Of a DNA stretch of 64,000 nucleotides, positions 10,304 through 22,775 are shown in pieces. The position numbers and the translations under genes are program-made. The notes under the pieces are model-generated. The model saw only the letters and a list, made by a program, of their open reading frames with translations, was not told the DNA's origin and made no database searches. The stretch comes from Opeltia flavorubescens (taxonomy: Eukaryota > Ascomycota > Lecanoromycetes > Teloschistales > Teloschistaceae), in contig KE546972.1 of assembly GCA_000442125.1 (NCBI GenBank), positions 1,386,022-1,450,021 of the forward strand. Direction: 5' to 3'. Position 1 is the stretch's first letter; each line of letters starts with the position of its first letter.

Positions 10304-13300
10304 TCAAGGCGCCGAGAGAAGCTTGAGAGCTTCTTCACGTTCCGTAACTGGCAGCATACTCAAGACTTCCTTGACGCCAGCCAGACCGCCAGCCTTATTA
10401 TTCCTCAGCAAGCTCGCAACATCATTAGCAATCCCTTCTGACTTGAGAACCTCAATCTTGCTCTGTATCTCCTTCTTGTTCTCCTCGTACCAGCACGCGA
10501 CTGCACGATCGTCGCGTTCAAAGTCGGCTTGACCACTCCATGCTTGCAATTTCTGGAGGTTGTACGCGCGTGAAGTCGGCCCACGGGTCGAAACGCCAGC
10601 CATTTTCTTAAGAATCGACTCTTCATTGAGACGACGACGTAGACGCCAATAGAAGAAACGTCGGGCATTCTTCCATTGAAGCGGGTGCCGAATCGTATTC
10701 TTAGCTTGCATTCTTCCTGCTCGATCATGTAGATCGGCAAATTGGAGAGAGATTTGGCTGTAGACAGGCAGCAGACGATTCTCACGTTCTGTCATTTGCT
10801 TCTTGATTTCGGCTTGCGCTTCGGGAGACAGGCTCTTATCGGACAACTTCTGTTTCATCGACGCATACGTCGAGTCGAGCCGAGCCATCGTTTCCAGCTG
10901 TCTGTCTTTGCGGAATTTGATGTTGACAATACCCTCAGGCTCGAGAATGCCACCTCGAGAATCCTCGTCGGCATACATTTCCATATAATCAGCGTTGATG
11001 GTAGGATCCACAACGACCTATAGTTTTGTTAGCGGACAGCTTCAAAAATTATTCGACCAAACTCACCCATGACCCTCCACGAAGTTCGCCGAAAGGTGGA
11101 ATATACACCATGATGGGTTGTTCGTAAGCAACCAGAGCATCGACGATATACGATCCGTATTTTAGAACTTCATTATACATATCACGTTGTCCGCCTGAGA
11201 AGCCTCGCCAATTGGCCAATATCATCAATGGTAGCTGCTCTCCTTTGTTGAAGTCTCGGATAGCCTGGGCCGTCTTGTAAGCAGAGTTGGGGTACCAGAC
11301 GCCGCCAGCTTCCGTGGCAATTTGCTCGATCGAGTCTGGATTGGCGGGATCCGCGGGGGTAACGTTCTCAACAGAGCGGGTCTCGACGGCGATGACACCC
11401 ATGGGGATTCCTCCAATTCGAGCTCGTCCTACCACAACAGTCCTAGCCCATCCACCAAGAGCTTCCTGGAACGAGTCTTTGTCGAACAGACCAGACAAGA
11501 ATCCTTCATCGTCCTGCTTCCCAGCAATGAGCCATCTCGGATCATAGGTCTGCTGCTGGGTGGGTATATATTGAACGTTTCGGTCCCAGGTATCAGTGTT
11601 AAGCGCAATCGGAATAGGGTTGTTCTTCTTGTCGGGAACAAACGAAAGCCAGTCAACGATCTTGGTGACTCCTGCAAAGTCATCCTCAGCTGTCATGTGA
11701 GAGACTCCGTTCTTGTACATGATCTGCGTCCCACCGAGCTGGAGGTTTGACGTGTAGACTTCACGACCGAGGAGCTTATTGATTGCCGCAGCACCGGTTA
11801 AGATGATTGGCTGGCCCTCGATCTGGATCGCACGCTGCCCGAGGCGGACAAGGTAGGCCCCAATGCCAACAGAACGGCATGTGACCAGTGTGATGGTGAA
11901 AATATCGTCGTAGGCCTTGGATGTCGCGCCAGCAATCAATCCAGAGCCTTTGAGACATTCCACGCCCAGGCCATCCTCAGCACCAATGATAGTCGTAATC
12001 TTATGTCGCTCTTCGCCGTCTTCCATGATTGGCTCTGTGATGACTCCCTTCGACTTGCCACCTTCAAACTTGTCTTTCATCTGTTTCGTCAAGTAAAGGT
12101 ATTTGAAACCGGCTTCAGGTTTTTCAGGGTTGTTCCACGCAGCAGAAAAATATGGGATGAGCTCCTCAGCCATGCCAATTCGGGCGCCAGAATTCGCAGA
12201 TAGATAGATGCGAGGAATGCCTAGTTTTCTTGCGAGCTCGGTACACTTGAAGAAGAATTTATCTTCTACAGGACCGAACGACCCGATTTTGAAGGTTATG
12301 TCATTGGCGATGATGATGAATCTCCTCCCCTTGGGGTATTCTGGTGTTTTGGCAGTGCAGATCCATCCTACCATGCCATGCGTGTTTGTGCCTGGCTCTC
12401 GACCAACCTCTGCCAGATTGTCGTTTTCGTCAAGGACCAGCTCCGTGTATTCCAAGCATTCACCGGTCTTAGGTTGTCTGGGTGCGAGCGATGAGTGTTT
12501 CGAGACGGCCTTTGTCCAACAATTCTGTAGTGCTTGGCGGAACAAATCGGGAAAGTCATAGACATATTGAGTACCCATCAAGTGAGCCTTGTATCTCTTG
12601 GGCTGTAGCCATTCCTTGGTCGGATAAGGTGTGGATACTGGTCGCAGATGCATTGCTCCGATCCGTGTGGTACCTCCAATGCTGTGGAAGATCCATTCTC
12701 CTCCTTTGTCAGACTTTTTCTCCGCATATAGCTCGACCTGAATCACGTAACCAGATGTGTTTGTAATAACGACACGCAATGGGTACGGAAGACCTGTTGT
12801 TGGATCGGTGCAAACAATACGAATTTCCGCACCTGTGACACGTAGCCTCCATGCTCGACGACCAAATCGCTCAAGAAAGCCTGCAAGGGCCTCTTCAACT
12901 TCTTGTGGCTGAAGGGGGAAGACAGGTGAGAAGTTGATGAAGATGTGGTTCAAGTCGGATTTGTTATTGCCAATGATCTCAAGAGCATCCAGGATGTCGT
13001 TCATGAGACGGTCAGCTTCCGAGATGAGATATTCAGCCGTCGGAATATCATCTCGTAATCGTCCTGGCCTCACGACTGCACGAGTGAAGTATCGCTTGTC
13101 GACCGCTTTATCGCTGTCACCTGATGACTTGCCGAAGGCCTCATAGACATGGATATTCCGATTTTCCGTGAAAACTGGCTTGATATTGAAGTTGGAAAGG
13201 CGACTAAGTTCGAGCTGGAAAGCGAGTGCAGGCTCAATATGCCGGATACTGTTGTCTTCAGCATACTTTGGCCCGCGGAACGTGAAGTACCCCGGGTAGG

Positions 13301-16300
13301 TTCCTTCTTTGTGGCCACAGATGAAAGTGAGACGTCGAACCTTGCGGGCGAGCAGCTCATCACGGTAGTCCTCGACGAGGTTTGTCATTCTGGTCAAAAT
13401 TTCTGCATCATCAAAAGATTCAATGTCTCGGATAGCGACATTGCAGACAGCAGTCAATTCTTCTGGAGCCACCTGGTTGGGGGAAGCTTTCGGCCGCTGA
13501 GCAGTCATTTGGGGCTTGCCGCCTGATGTACTTGAAGGTTCACCGGTAGGTAGGGTCTCAAGAGCGCGCATCAAGTAATCTTCAGTCTCGTCGAGATACT
13601 GCACTGGTACAATTACTCCTTTGCGCATGGGCTCGTTGGCAACCTTGCCGACGAGAGAGGACATGTCGCTGATCGAAACCATTCGTTTGTATGGATTATT
13701 CTCGATCGCAGGTGTAGCTGGCGTTGATTGAAAGGCCGAGTCGACCGGCATACCAATGTCTTGGTGACCAACCTTCCGAAGTGAGAAATCCCACGAAATC
13801 AGGTATGGCGGCTCCGAATCCTTGAGGTATTGAATCGATTTGAGGGAATATGCTCGATACGCTCGACGGACATAGACCTCGAGAGCTGCAAGCGATACCC
13901 ATGGATCCGAGTGCCCAAAGAACTGGGGAATCACATCAAAAACAGTAAATTTCGAGTCAACAACCTCCTTCAGTACATCGAAATCTGGTTCGCGATGCTC
14001 CCATCCAGTTTCGCCATATCTCGATTCAATGACGGATGACCGCAAAATGTGTTCCAGCTGTGAAGTCCGTTCTTCCAGAGACGGCAGGGCGCATTGAATC
14101 AAGATCTCTCTTGCTTTCAAAGTCACCTTAGCAGTCGATCGAGACTCCAAATCGGTCAATTTGCGTAGGATTGGACGGAAATGCTTCGCAACATTGCCAG
14201 TGTTTGGCTTGTTAGGTCGGTACATCTCCATGATGGCCAGGACAAGGTTGTTTTTGGCACCGATTCTACTGTGAGACAAAACAGTGTGGACGACTTTCAA
14301 TATGTCATCCTTATTCTCCTCTCGTAGTTTCAAGATTACATCTTCGTCTCTTGCGTTGCGACTTGAGAACAGCATCTCCACCTCATAGTATTGTTCCAGC
14401 AATTTGCAGAAGACGTTGAGTTCGTGGACCTTCAATCCTTCAGTGTATCGATCCATGATCTCAGTCAATGGGGCAAGTGCGCTCTTGAGCAGATCACCAT
14501 CTCCAGGCTTGACATTCTCCTCCAGGAAACGGGTGAAGGCCTTGTGCAAGAGTTTGGCTGGGAACTCGACTTTTCGTGATCTCGAGCGGTCGATAACTTG
14601 AGTGAACTGAGCCTCTAATTTGTTAGGCATGCGGGAGTGGAGAGCTGCAAATTGCGCGGTCCATTCCCCATATGGGAGATCTGGGTCTCGGAGCACCTGT
14701 ACCAGCTCATTGAGGGTGGAGGCCATGATGACCTGGTTATCAAAACCTTGCAATATGTTCTGGAGGATGCTGTGAAGGAGCGAGAATCGTTGCGGTGGCT
14801 TCTTCCCCACCACTTGCGGAGGCCCAAGTGCAGGCAGTTGGCCAGAGAAAGGTTGAGCATGTTTGACACGAGATGGATCGTCTAGAGCCAGGATGCCGAG
14901 AATATCGCCAGCAGCAAGTGTAGCACCGGGTTGTTTGATGAGCTGCACTATACCGGCTTCCTGCGTTATAAGCGGCATATACATCTTCATCACCTCAACC
15001 TCAGCAAAGGTCTGGCCGGCTTTGACGTGCTCGCCGTTCTCAACCGTGAATTTAACAAGCTTGCCAGGGCTTGGAGTCTGCAGCTGTGTGGGATCATTCT
15101 CTTGTTCGAGGAGACATGTCTTGCTATCCACGCTCAGCCGAGTTGCTCCCACTTCATCTTTCCAGTAGACATTGTGGCTTCGCCCGCTAAGAAGAATAAG
15201 TAATCCGCCATCGGCCAGCGCTCGCACACCGACAGCACACTTCGACCCATTGATGAATAGATGATAACTATCGATACTGGACCGGGTAGCTGTGAATTTG
15301 TAGCGAACACCATCGTATATGAAGTCGACGGGGAATACCGTCTTGAGGACGTCTTTTGATGGGACTTGACCTTTCTCAAGGCCCTTGCGGTATTCCTCAA
15401 TACAGGCTTCACTAGCAACGTGTGCCTTTGTGACAGCGCCACACACGACAGCCAGCATCGGATCTGGTCGCTCGGCGGTCAACTTCTTTGATATGAGCTC
15501 GTCAAGCCAGCCAGTAGTGATTGTATTATCCTCAAAAGCCGCTGTTTCCAGCAGTTTTATAAGGTATTCGACAGTCGTCCTGAAGTCGCCGCGAATGCTG
15601 AGCTCCTTTAAAGCAATTACCATGTGCTTCCGCGATGCAGATCGATTCTCTCCATAAGCGAAGATGTGGCCAAATTGACTGTCAGAAAAGTTGTGGATTC
15701 CTCCCTGGGTACCGACTGAAAAGTAGCCCCATACATTCGAGCTACTCCTGAAATTGAGCTCATGCATCATTCCGCTGGACGGCTTGAAACCTTCACCAGG
15801 GTCTTCCGAGGTAATACGGCACGCTGTCGTATGCCCTTTTGGTTTTGGTCGTCGTTGCAATTGCAAGCTGTCTTCCTTTGAGAAGTCAAAGTCAATTTCC
15901 GAGGCGGTATTCGGGTCTGCTCCGTACAGCAATCTGATGTCTCTTATGCGATGAAGTGGGAGGCCCATAGCGACCTGGAGCTGCGCAGCTGGCAAATTAA
16001 CGCCACTGACCATTTCCGTGGTCGGGTGCTCGACTTGCAATCTTGGGTTCAGCTCAAGGAAGTAGAACTTATCATCAGCATGTGAATAGAGGTATTCTAC
16101 CGTTCCGGCAGAGACGTATCCGACGAGTTTCCCCAGCCGGACCGCAGCCTTTTCCATTGCGCGAAATGTTTCCGGCTTAGCGATAGTGACAGGCGCTTCT
16201 TCAATGATTTTCTGGTGCCGTCGCTGCACGGAACAATCTCTGCCAAACAGTGAAATATTGTTGCCATATTCGTCTGCGAGTAACTGGACTTCCAAATGTC

Positions 16301-17465
16301 GCGCGTTGCCTGCAAGTTTCATAATGAAGATGGGAGATCCTGGGATTTCGCTGGCGGCAGCGTTGTACAGTTGTCTGAAGTCTTCCTCTTTTTCGACTTT
16401 TCTGATACCCTTACCGCCTCCCCCTTCTGATGCTTTCACCATGATCGGAAAGCCAATGATTCGGGCCTTTTCCAAACCCTCCTCGACGGAATGAGTGCAT
16501 CCTTTCTCGTAAACCTCAGGATTCACCGTGACAATATCGTCTTCGTCCACCTCGACCTGATCCACCCCCTCTCCGGACCAAGGTATACAAGGTACCTTAG
16601 CATGTTGTGCGACGATCGTGGAGGAGATTTTGTCGCCGAGGGATCGCATTGCCGAGCCTGGAGGACCAATGAAGATGATTTTTTTAGGAGAAGCGGCGAG
16701 GGATTCTGGGAGTGCGGGATTTTCGGATGCGTGACCCCTAAAAACCTTCAGGATCCATCCACTGTATTTCGCCGGTGCTTTACTTACCAGCCTGCCCAGA
16801 CAGCATGCACATTCATTCGTTCAGCAATGTCGACGATGAGCTCGACGTTGGCATAATTGTTATTATTCGTGCCCCCCGGAACCTAGACGACAGCCGTCAG
16901 CATCGAGGTTGTATCTTAATTGCGGGTAATTAGGCTGAGAGTAGACATACCTCGACGTACTGGTCTGCCATGCGAATGTAATCGGCATTTGCTTGCAAGT
17001 CCTCGGGAGTTGCCATGACGGTGAATTGAATGGCCCTCTCATCTCCAAAAGTCTCGTATGCCCATTTCCGCACAGAGCGGATTTCCTTGACGGCTGCGAT
17101 TCCATTGTTGGCAATGAGAACCTGTAGAGAACAAGAATTGTAAGCACATTTTCCGCTAAAGCCGATTGCGTGTTCCTCACATTGGTAATGACGGTGTGTC
17201 CATCATTATTGGCGACAAATTCTTTTACTGAGCTCGGTGCAGCGACGCCCAAGTGATTTCCGCCGATAAAGTGGGGTGCAAGTTTGTGCTTTGCGGCATA
17301 GGAGCTCGGCTTTCTGTCATGTCCTTGAGCCTTGAGATTGTGTGTCAGATTATTGGACTGAGGGGTATCGTCGGATTGTAAAGTTTTTGGGGGTGCAGAA
17401 ACCCCATTAATTTGCGAATCCCCATTGACATGAGGAACATGATTCGAAAATCCATTAGTTGCCAT
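10304..17465 (-). CDS. ACC1: Acetyl-CoA carboxylase, multifunctional
   Basis: Five exons (17465-17181, 17121-16951, 16882-16788, 16737-11067, 11017-10304) give 2311 residues, the expected size. The cytosolic enzyme carboxylates acetyl-CoA to malonyl-CoA, the committed step of fatty acid synthesis. In order: Ser/Asn-rich N-terminus, biotin carboxylase domain ([13 protein letters not shown]-grasp loop GGGGKGIRK), biotin carboxyl carrier with EVMKMYMP (biotinyl Lys near residue 768), the long central region, and the carboxyltransferase domain with [14 protein letters not shown] near residue 1700 and [12 protein letters not shown]. Introns of 59, 68, 50 and 49 bp all restore conserved joints (TN-VLIANNG, YVE-VPGG, AGW-GHASEN, GSW-VVVD). 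One 5.7-kb exon holds over 80 percent of the protein. No missing catalytic motif was noticed. Confidence 0.98.
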
Positions 17466-18546
17466 GATGTCTATGATGTTGCTCGAAAGTGAGCAGTCTC
17501 TGTTCGTGACAAGGCTGGATCAAACGATGGCCAAGAGAGTTAGAATGCTACGCTGACAGCCATTGGCTGGATAGAGGTGGGACAACGGTGTACAGAATGT
17601 TGTGGTAGATGTTACTGTCGTGAAGTCTTTGAGAGAAGACGGAAGGAAACGGATGAAGTGAGAGGAAGGTGCAATGAAGCTTCCCGTTGCGGGCGAAGGA
17701 CTCCAGTAGGATTGATGGGGGAGTTGTTCGGGTTTTGTCAGCTTATAATATGGCGTAGATGTAGAAGCTATTTCCATAAGCGGGTTTCGGAGTGCTATCG
17801 GGGAATATGATGCAGCTCTCGCTCAACGGAGATCATTTTCTGTTGACTAAATAGTGATAGACTATCTAAATACACTTAATTCATTTGGGACTATAAGTAT
17901 TCTCTTCACCCCACCACCTTGATGCGTCTAGTCAACAAATGCAGCCACGGATGAAAAGCTCTTGTTACTGTTGTGCTGCCGGTGACGTTGCGGAGAAGTA
18001 AAAACGGTTTGTTGGGCAGGTCCAATGGCTCTTTTGGGGAGCTAGGCAGGGAAGAGAAGCCTAGCCTTGCGGGAAGAGCCCGGAGCCCGATGCTCCGAAA
18101 AACAAGCGAAAAATGATCGGATCGACATGTTGGATCTTCGACTACTGTATTTCTGTAACAGGTACGACTGGTCATCCTTGTTACTTGATTGAAAATCTAG
18201 GAGCGCTCGGCGGAATGCGACAGAGCTGACAAGGCAACAAGCATGTAGGATCGAGTACAGTGTAACATACGACGGTACATCGTCTCCAAAGAAGCGAGCT
18301 GCCGCCGATCAGATACTTATCGAACTTTTCGAGCTGTGTTGGTTCCTGGAGGCATGGTGCTATACCTGTGCACGTGGCATCCCCAGACTGCGTCATAGCA
18401 TGGGTGTGAACGTTAAAATCCATGTACTAGGTTTCCTGACTTCCAGTGATGACTGACTNACAAGCATACAATGGGAGAAAAGATGATAGATGGGAAGGTG
18501 TATTAATAAACCCTTCGTCAGGTTGGTACATCAGCTATTTGGTGAT
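17466..18546. other. Acetyl-CoA carboxylase upstream region, with one ambiguous base
   Basis: About 1.1 kb between the carboxylase start codon and the 3' end of the permease gene, both on the minus strand. It should contain the carboxylase promoter and long 5' UTR. Three minus-strand frames of 80-89 codons lie here but show no domain and no joinable splice sites. Position 18459 is an n, so the assembly is locally uncertain. Confidence 0.5.
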
Positions 18547-20322
18547 CTATATCTTCTCGTCCATCATCCCGTTATGTTTTTTCTCAATATCAGACCCAGC
18601 ATCCTGCGCTGATCCATGCAAAAATTCAATGCTCTCAGTTTCTATTTGCGGTCCAGTAAACGATTTTCTACCTGTAGTGATCCATGTCTTTGTTCATCAG
18701 TCTCAATCCTAAACCAAGAGATTTTTCACTACTACTTACAACGAGGCTGATCAACCCAATCACTCCAATTGCTGCGCTGGTATAATTCATGTTTTCTTTG
18801 TCCACTGGTGACAGGGTTGGGAAGTTGAAGGTAATGGAAGTAAAAATGAGGAATGTAAGTCCAACCAGGTTGATTATCAGACCGTACCTGCCAAGCGTAT
18901 ACGGGCCTGGAAGAACTTTCGCATGGCCGGAGAAGCGAGCGATCACCCGGGCAATCAAAGGCATGGCATACGAAAGATCTATCATGGCGCCATTCGTCAG
19001 CTAGAATTATTCATGTGGGACTTATACCAGGATCCCGCTTACAGAAGCCTTCGGTAGCAATCGATATGACGGTATTGAAGCCTGTAAGGGTCCCAAAATA
19101 TATCGAGTTCAAGGCCATCTGGACTGCACAAGCTAGCAGGATAGCATAGATAGGAATCTGACGTTCCCCACCGACCTTGGCGAAAACCCGCGAGAACGGT
19201 AAGCCGTGATCACGGGCAAAGGCGAAAAGACTCCGTGAACCTTCTGCCAGCAGCGCATTCGAGCAGAATAGAACGATCACAACAATCAAAGACGATAAGA
19301 AGCAAGCTCCGACAGTCGATCCTGTGGAATCATAAAAGATCTGAATCAACGGGACACCGGTCGTCGACTCCGCGGTTTCCGTGATGTCGCCAATGCAGAA
19401 ACAGATCGAGATGAGGAACACAAAACCAGTCACCGCTCCGATATATACTGACATCACAATTGCCTTGGGTGCCTCTCGCGATGGCTGTAACATTTCTTCC
19501 GTCATATGCGCAGGCGCATCGTAGCAACACATGCCAAAGGAGCTCTGCAAAAGACCCAAAATGGCAGCAAATCCCGTACTAAATCCAGTGAGGTTCTCAA
19601 AATCACGAAAGACAAAGCTCGCTGGTTGCTTATGGTCATTGCAGGCCAAAATTGTGGTTATCACAATCACGAATGCGACAATGTTCCATATTAATACTCC
19701 CCGGGAGATTTTGTCGAGGAGGTGCGGTCCAAGGATGTTCAGGGTCGTGCTAATCCCAGCGATCGAATAGGCCATGAGCACTGTATGCCACCGCTGGATC
19801 TCATAGCTTGGAAAAGTAAGATTGGCTTGGCCCAAGATAAAATTGGCACCAATGAAGTTGTTGGTCGCTCCCATTGCGAGGATTCCTGTCGATACAGGTC
19901 AATTCCTGAAAAAACCTTCTGCGCATACCTTGGTCATGGGTAAGAGAATATCTACCAGTAATCATGAACCACCCCGTCACCCAACTCATTCCTCTCGCAA
20001 TCCTCGGCGGCGCCAGCATCGCAACCCAAGAATACTGTCCTCCATTCGTAGGGAAAGCGCTACATATTTCCGCCAGCGAATACGCAACAGCTAGGGTGAA
20101 GACACAGATGCCGATCCAGGAGTATATCATCACCGGTGGACCTCCGGATTGAACGCCGATGATCAAGACACTCCCAAGTGCAGTCCAACTGGTGACGATA
20201 CTGAAGCTGAAACCGATCATTCCGAGCAGACCAAAAGATCGTTTAAGCTCTTGCTGGTAGCCGAGCTTGGAGAGCACGGCGTCTTCATGGTTGGGGTCAT
20301 TTTGGGGTTTGGTGATTGACAT
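18547..20322 (-). CDS. Amino acid/GABA-type permease (APC superfamily)
   Basis: Exons 20322-19956, 19885-19043, 18978-18740 and 18687-18547 give 529 residues with about twelve hydrophobic helices. The protein starts with a polar tail, then LGYQQELKRSFGLLGMIGFSF, the signature opening of the fungal GABA/choline/amino-acid permease group, followed by AEICSAFPTNGGQY and DAPAHMTEE. Such permeases import amino acids, GABA, choline or related amines with protons at the plasma membrane; the substrate cannot be told from sequence. Introns are 70, 64 and 52 bp. The last one uses a weak acceptor (AAAG before ACATGG), chosen because only this restores the family ending TWITTGRKSFTGP; the stronger CTACAG site 20 nt downstream would give a short unrelated tail. 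Confidence 0.9.
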
Positions 20323-20891
20323 CTCTTGTACATGTGTAATGTCTTCTCAAATTGACTCCAATAAGATGTAATGTAAAATACAATTCAGATAAATCGATAA
20401 AAGGACAAAAAGATGGAATGGGAAGAAGGTCAAATCGCCAAGAGGAAAACATCGGAAACTGTTATACGACATCGTAAAAGGGCTGTTGAGACACGCCATG
20501 GATTTGAGCACCTTCCTCAATGGGACGCTCAATAGCATTTTCAGAGATTGACTATTTGCTAGCTGTGTCGTAGCTTGGGACGATCTTATCGATGATATGC
20601 AGCTATCCATCGTTTTTCATTGGAGGAGAGATCTTCCGCTGCGACGTCACAGAACGACCGAGAAACAACAACACGTTGCAGATAATGATTCAGAACAAAA
20701 AACCCCTGGTGAATCAGCACAGAGTATGAGAACAGGTAAGAGCCCAAGAGTGGCGGCACAATCAAATAGCCCTTTTAGCTATCAGATGTGGAATGTGTTT
20801 GCTCAATCGCTAGCTTTCTGGCTGTAGCATCCGTTCGAACACGGAATGATCTCTCCAGAGCTTCGTTCTACATCCTCGTACCATATGATCC
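20323..20891. other. Intergenic region permease-CDC37
   Basis: A 569-bp spacer upstream of the permease start and downstream of the CDC37 stop, both on the minus strand. No product, repeat or RNA gene is evident. Confidence 0.5.
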
Positions 20892-22539
20892 TTATCCATC
20901 AACATCCGCAATCTCTAACCCTTCCATTCCACCATTCCTAGCGGCCTCTTCTTCCGCCATCTTCTCCGCCCTAGCCTTTTCCTCCAGCCCCTTCAATTTC
21001 TCTCTTCCCTCCTCCGTCGTCCCATCAATGACCCCTTCTTCCACACTCAACATCCCGCCCTCTCCCAGCTTCTCTACGACCTCTTCCGCTTCCTCCACGC
21101 TCATCTTTCCTAGTACTTCATTCACTCTATCTAACTCCCCGCTTTCCAGCGCTCTTTGTAGTCCTGGCGGAAACGTATCAAAGATGCCGCGGGCTTTGAC
21201 CTCGACCTCTTCTGTCGGAGACGCAGGTGGGATATTGATGTGAATACTTGTATTGGGGTCAACAGCGTGGAGTTGGATTTGCTCTGTTTCGGTGGTTTTA
21301 GGGTTCGCCGCTCTATCCTTGGCGATCTCGGCTGTACGTGAACGGATGCGAGCATAGGTGTCGTTGACGTCGTCGAGGAAAACTTTCTGGGCTTGATGGC
21401 CAGATGTAGTGATTCTACATCAACAAGTCAGTCATCTTGTAGTTTAATCCGAGGGACAGAAAGTCGGTGAAGAACGATCATGACAGCTATGAATCAGCTT
21501 ACCGTTTGAAAAATAGCCCTACTCCATCCCTACCTAGCGAGCGGCAGTATTGTAGGAGCAGGGCTTGATGGACACAATTCTTGGCGTATTCTGGCTTCCC
21601 ATCCATCTGAGCATTGAAAGCTTCCACCAACAGTCCGTCGGTCTCTCGCTCCTTAACGACGTCACGGTTCTCCGAGATGAATTGTAGACATTTCTTGTAG
21701 TCGCCCATCTTTATCTTTGCGAAGGCTTTGCCGAGCGCGGTAGGCTCGATATTCTCGTCGTCCTCGTCATCTTCGATTATCTTCGAGGGATCTTTGACCT
21801 CATCCTCGACATCTGCCTCAGCGCCAGACGATTGCCCTGCGTCATCCAGTCTCTTCAGCGAATCTCTCTTTAATGCCCCGGGGTTCAGGACTTCGACGGT
21901 CTCAGACTTCGATTTCGCCGCGGATTTTGGCTTCTCCTGCTCTTTCGATACCGACGAAACACTGAAGCCTGTATGTATGCTATCACTGGTAATCTTCTTC
22001 CCCTCTTCTTTCTCCAATTCTGCCAGTTTCTGAATCAGCTCAGTCTGCAGACTCGTCACTTTTGTTTTGTGCCCTTGAATTCCTTTCAGATAACTGTCGA
22101 ACCAATCTTGCGATTTGTCGCCTGCATCTTTCTTTACCTGATCCACAAGACTGGCCATCATAACGGAGTACCGTGGCTGCTCTGTTTGGGTATGTACTCC
22201 AGGCGGAGGCTTTGGCGGCTCATCATCATCGGCACCATCTCCCGCACAGTCCATCAAAGCGTTCATCATGAATTCGTCCGGGTTTTGGCTTGGTACTGCA
22301 GCTTGTTGTGCGTGTTTCTGCAGGCTATCGAGAAGATTGTCGATACGCTGGAGGAGACCATCGTTTATGATTCTTTCGTACTTGAGAGTCTCGATCTGAT
22401 GCCGGCGTTCGTAACGCTGTTGGTGAATTTGATTCTGCTTTGCCCGAATGAAGGAGCGCTTGTCAACATTAGGGTGGACCTCGATGTCCGAGTCGTCGGA
22501 AAGCTCGAGAGCATCCCACTTGCTGTAGTTGACGACCAT
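20892..22539 (-). CDS. CDC37: Hsp90 co-chaperone Cdc37
   Basis: Exons 22539-21503 and 21414-20892 give 519 residues. Cdc37 delivers protein kinases to Hsp90 in the cytosol. The N-terminus MVVNYSKWDALELSDDSDIE is family consensus and includes Ser14 in a CK2-type acidic site known in yeast and human Cdc37 to need phosphorylation. The kinase-binding coiled coil follows (RQYERRHQIETLK-like region), then the Hsp90-binding domain (TALGKAFAKIKMGDYKKCLQ). The 88-bp intron (21415-21502) joins FFKR to ITTSGHQAQKVF. The C-terminal tail is Glu/Ala/Gly-rich. The start codon faces RRP8 across 236 bp, so the two genes probably share a divergent promoter. Confidence 0.96.
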
Positions 22540-22775
22540 GTTGGGTTATGTAAAAAAATAGAATTTTAGCCTAAGGAATACGTGAAGTACTGTACAAGTT
22601 TGTCCGCTTTTCTCCCTCTAAGGATTTGAAAAGATCTTAGTACACAGAGGCGTGGGGCATGTGAAGTATTCCGCTCTTGGCACTTCCCCGCGATTAATCC
22701 AGGATTTAAGATTAGATAAGACTACTTCGAATTTCTTTAGCTCAATAATAATCCAGAAGGTAAGGAGCTCAAGCA
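22540..22775. promoter_or_regulatory. Short divergent promoter of CDC37 and RRP8
   Basis: Only 236 bp separate the start codons of the two divergent genes. It must hold both 5' UTRs and core promoters. I did not recognise a specific factor site. Shared control is inferred from spacing only. Confidence 0.5.

Noticed and set aside
18430-18480. Sequence around the ambiguous base as a possible scaffold gap or element boundary
   Set aside because: Only a single n is present and sequence on both sides looks like ordinary intergenic DNA.
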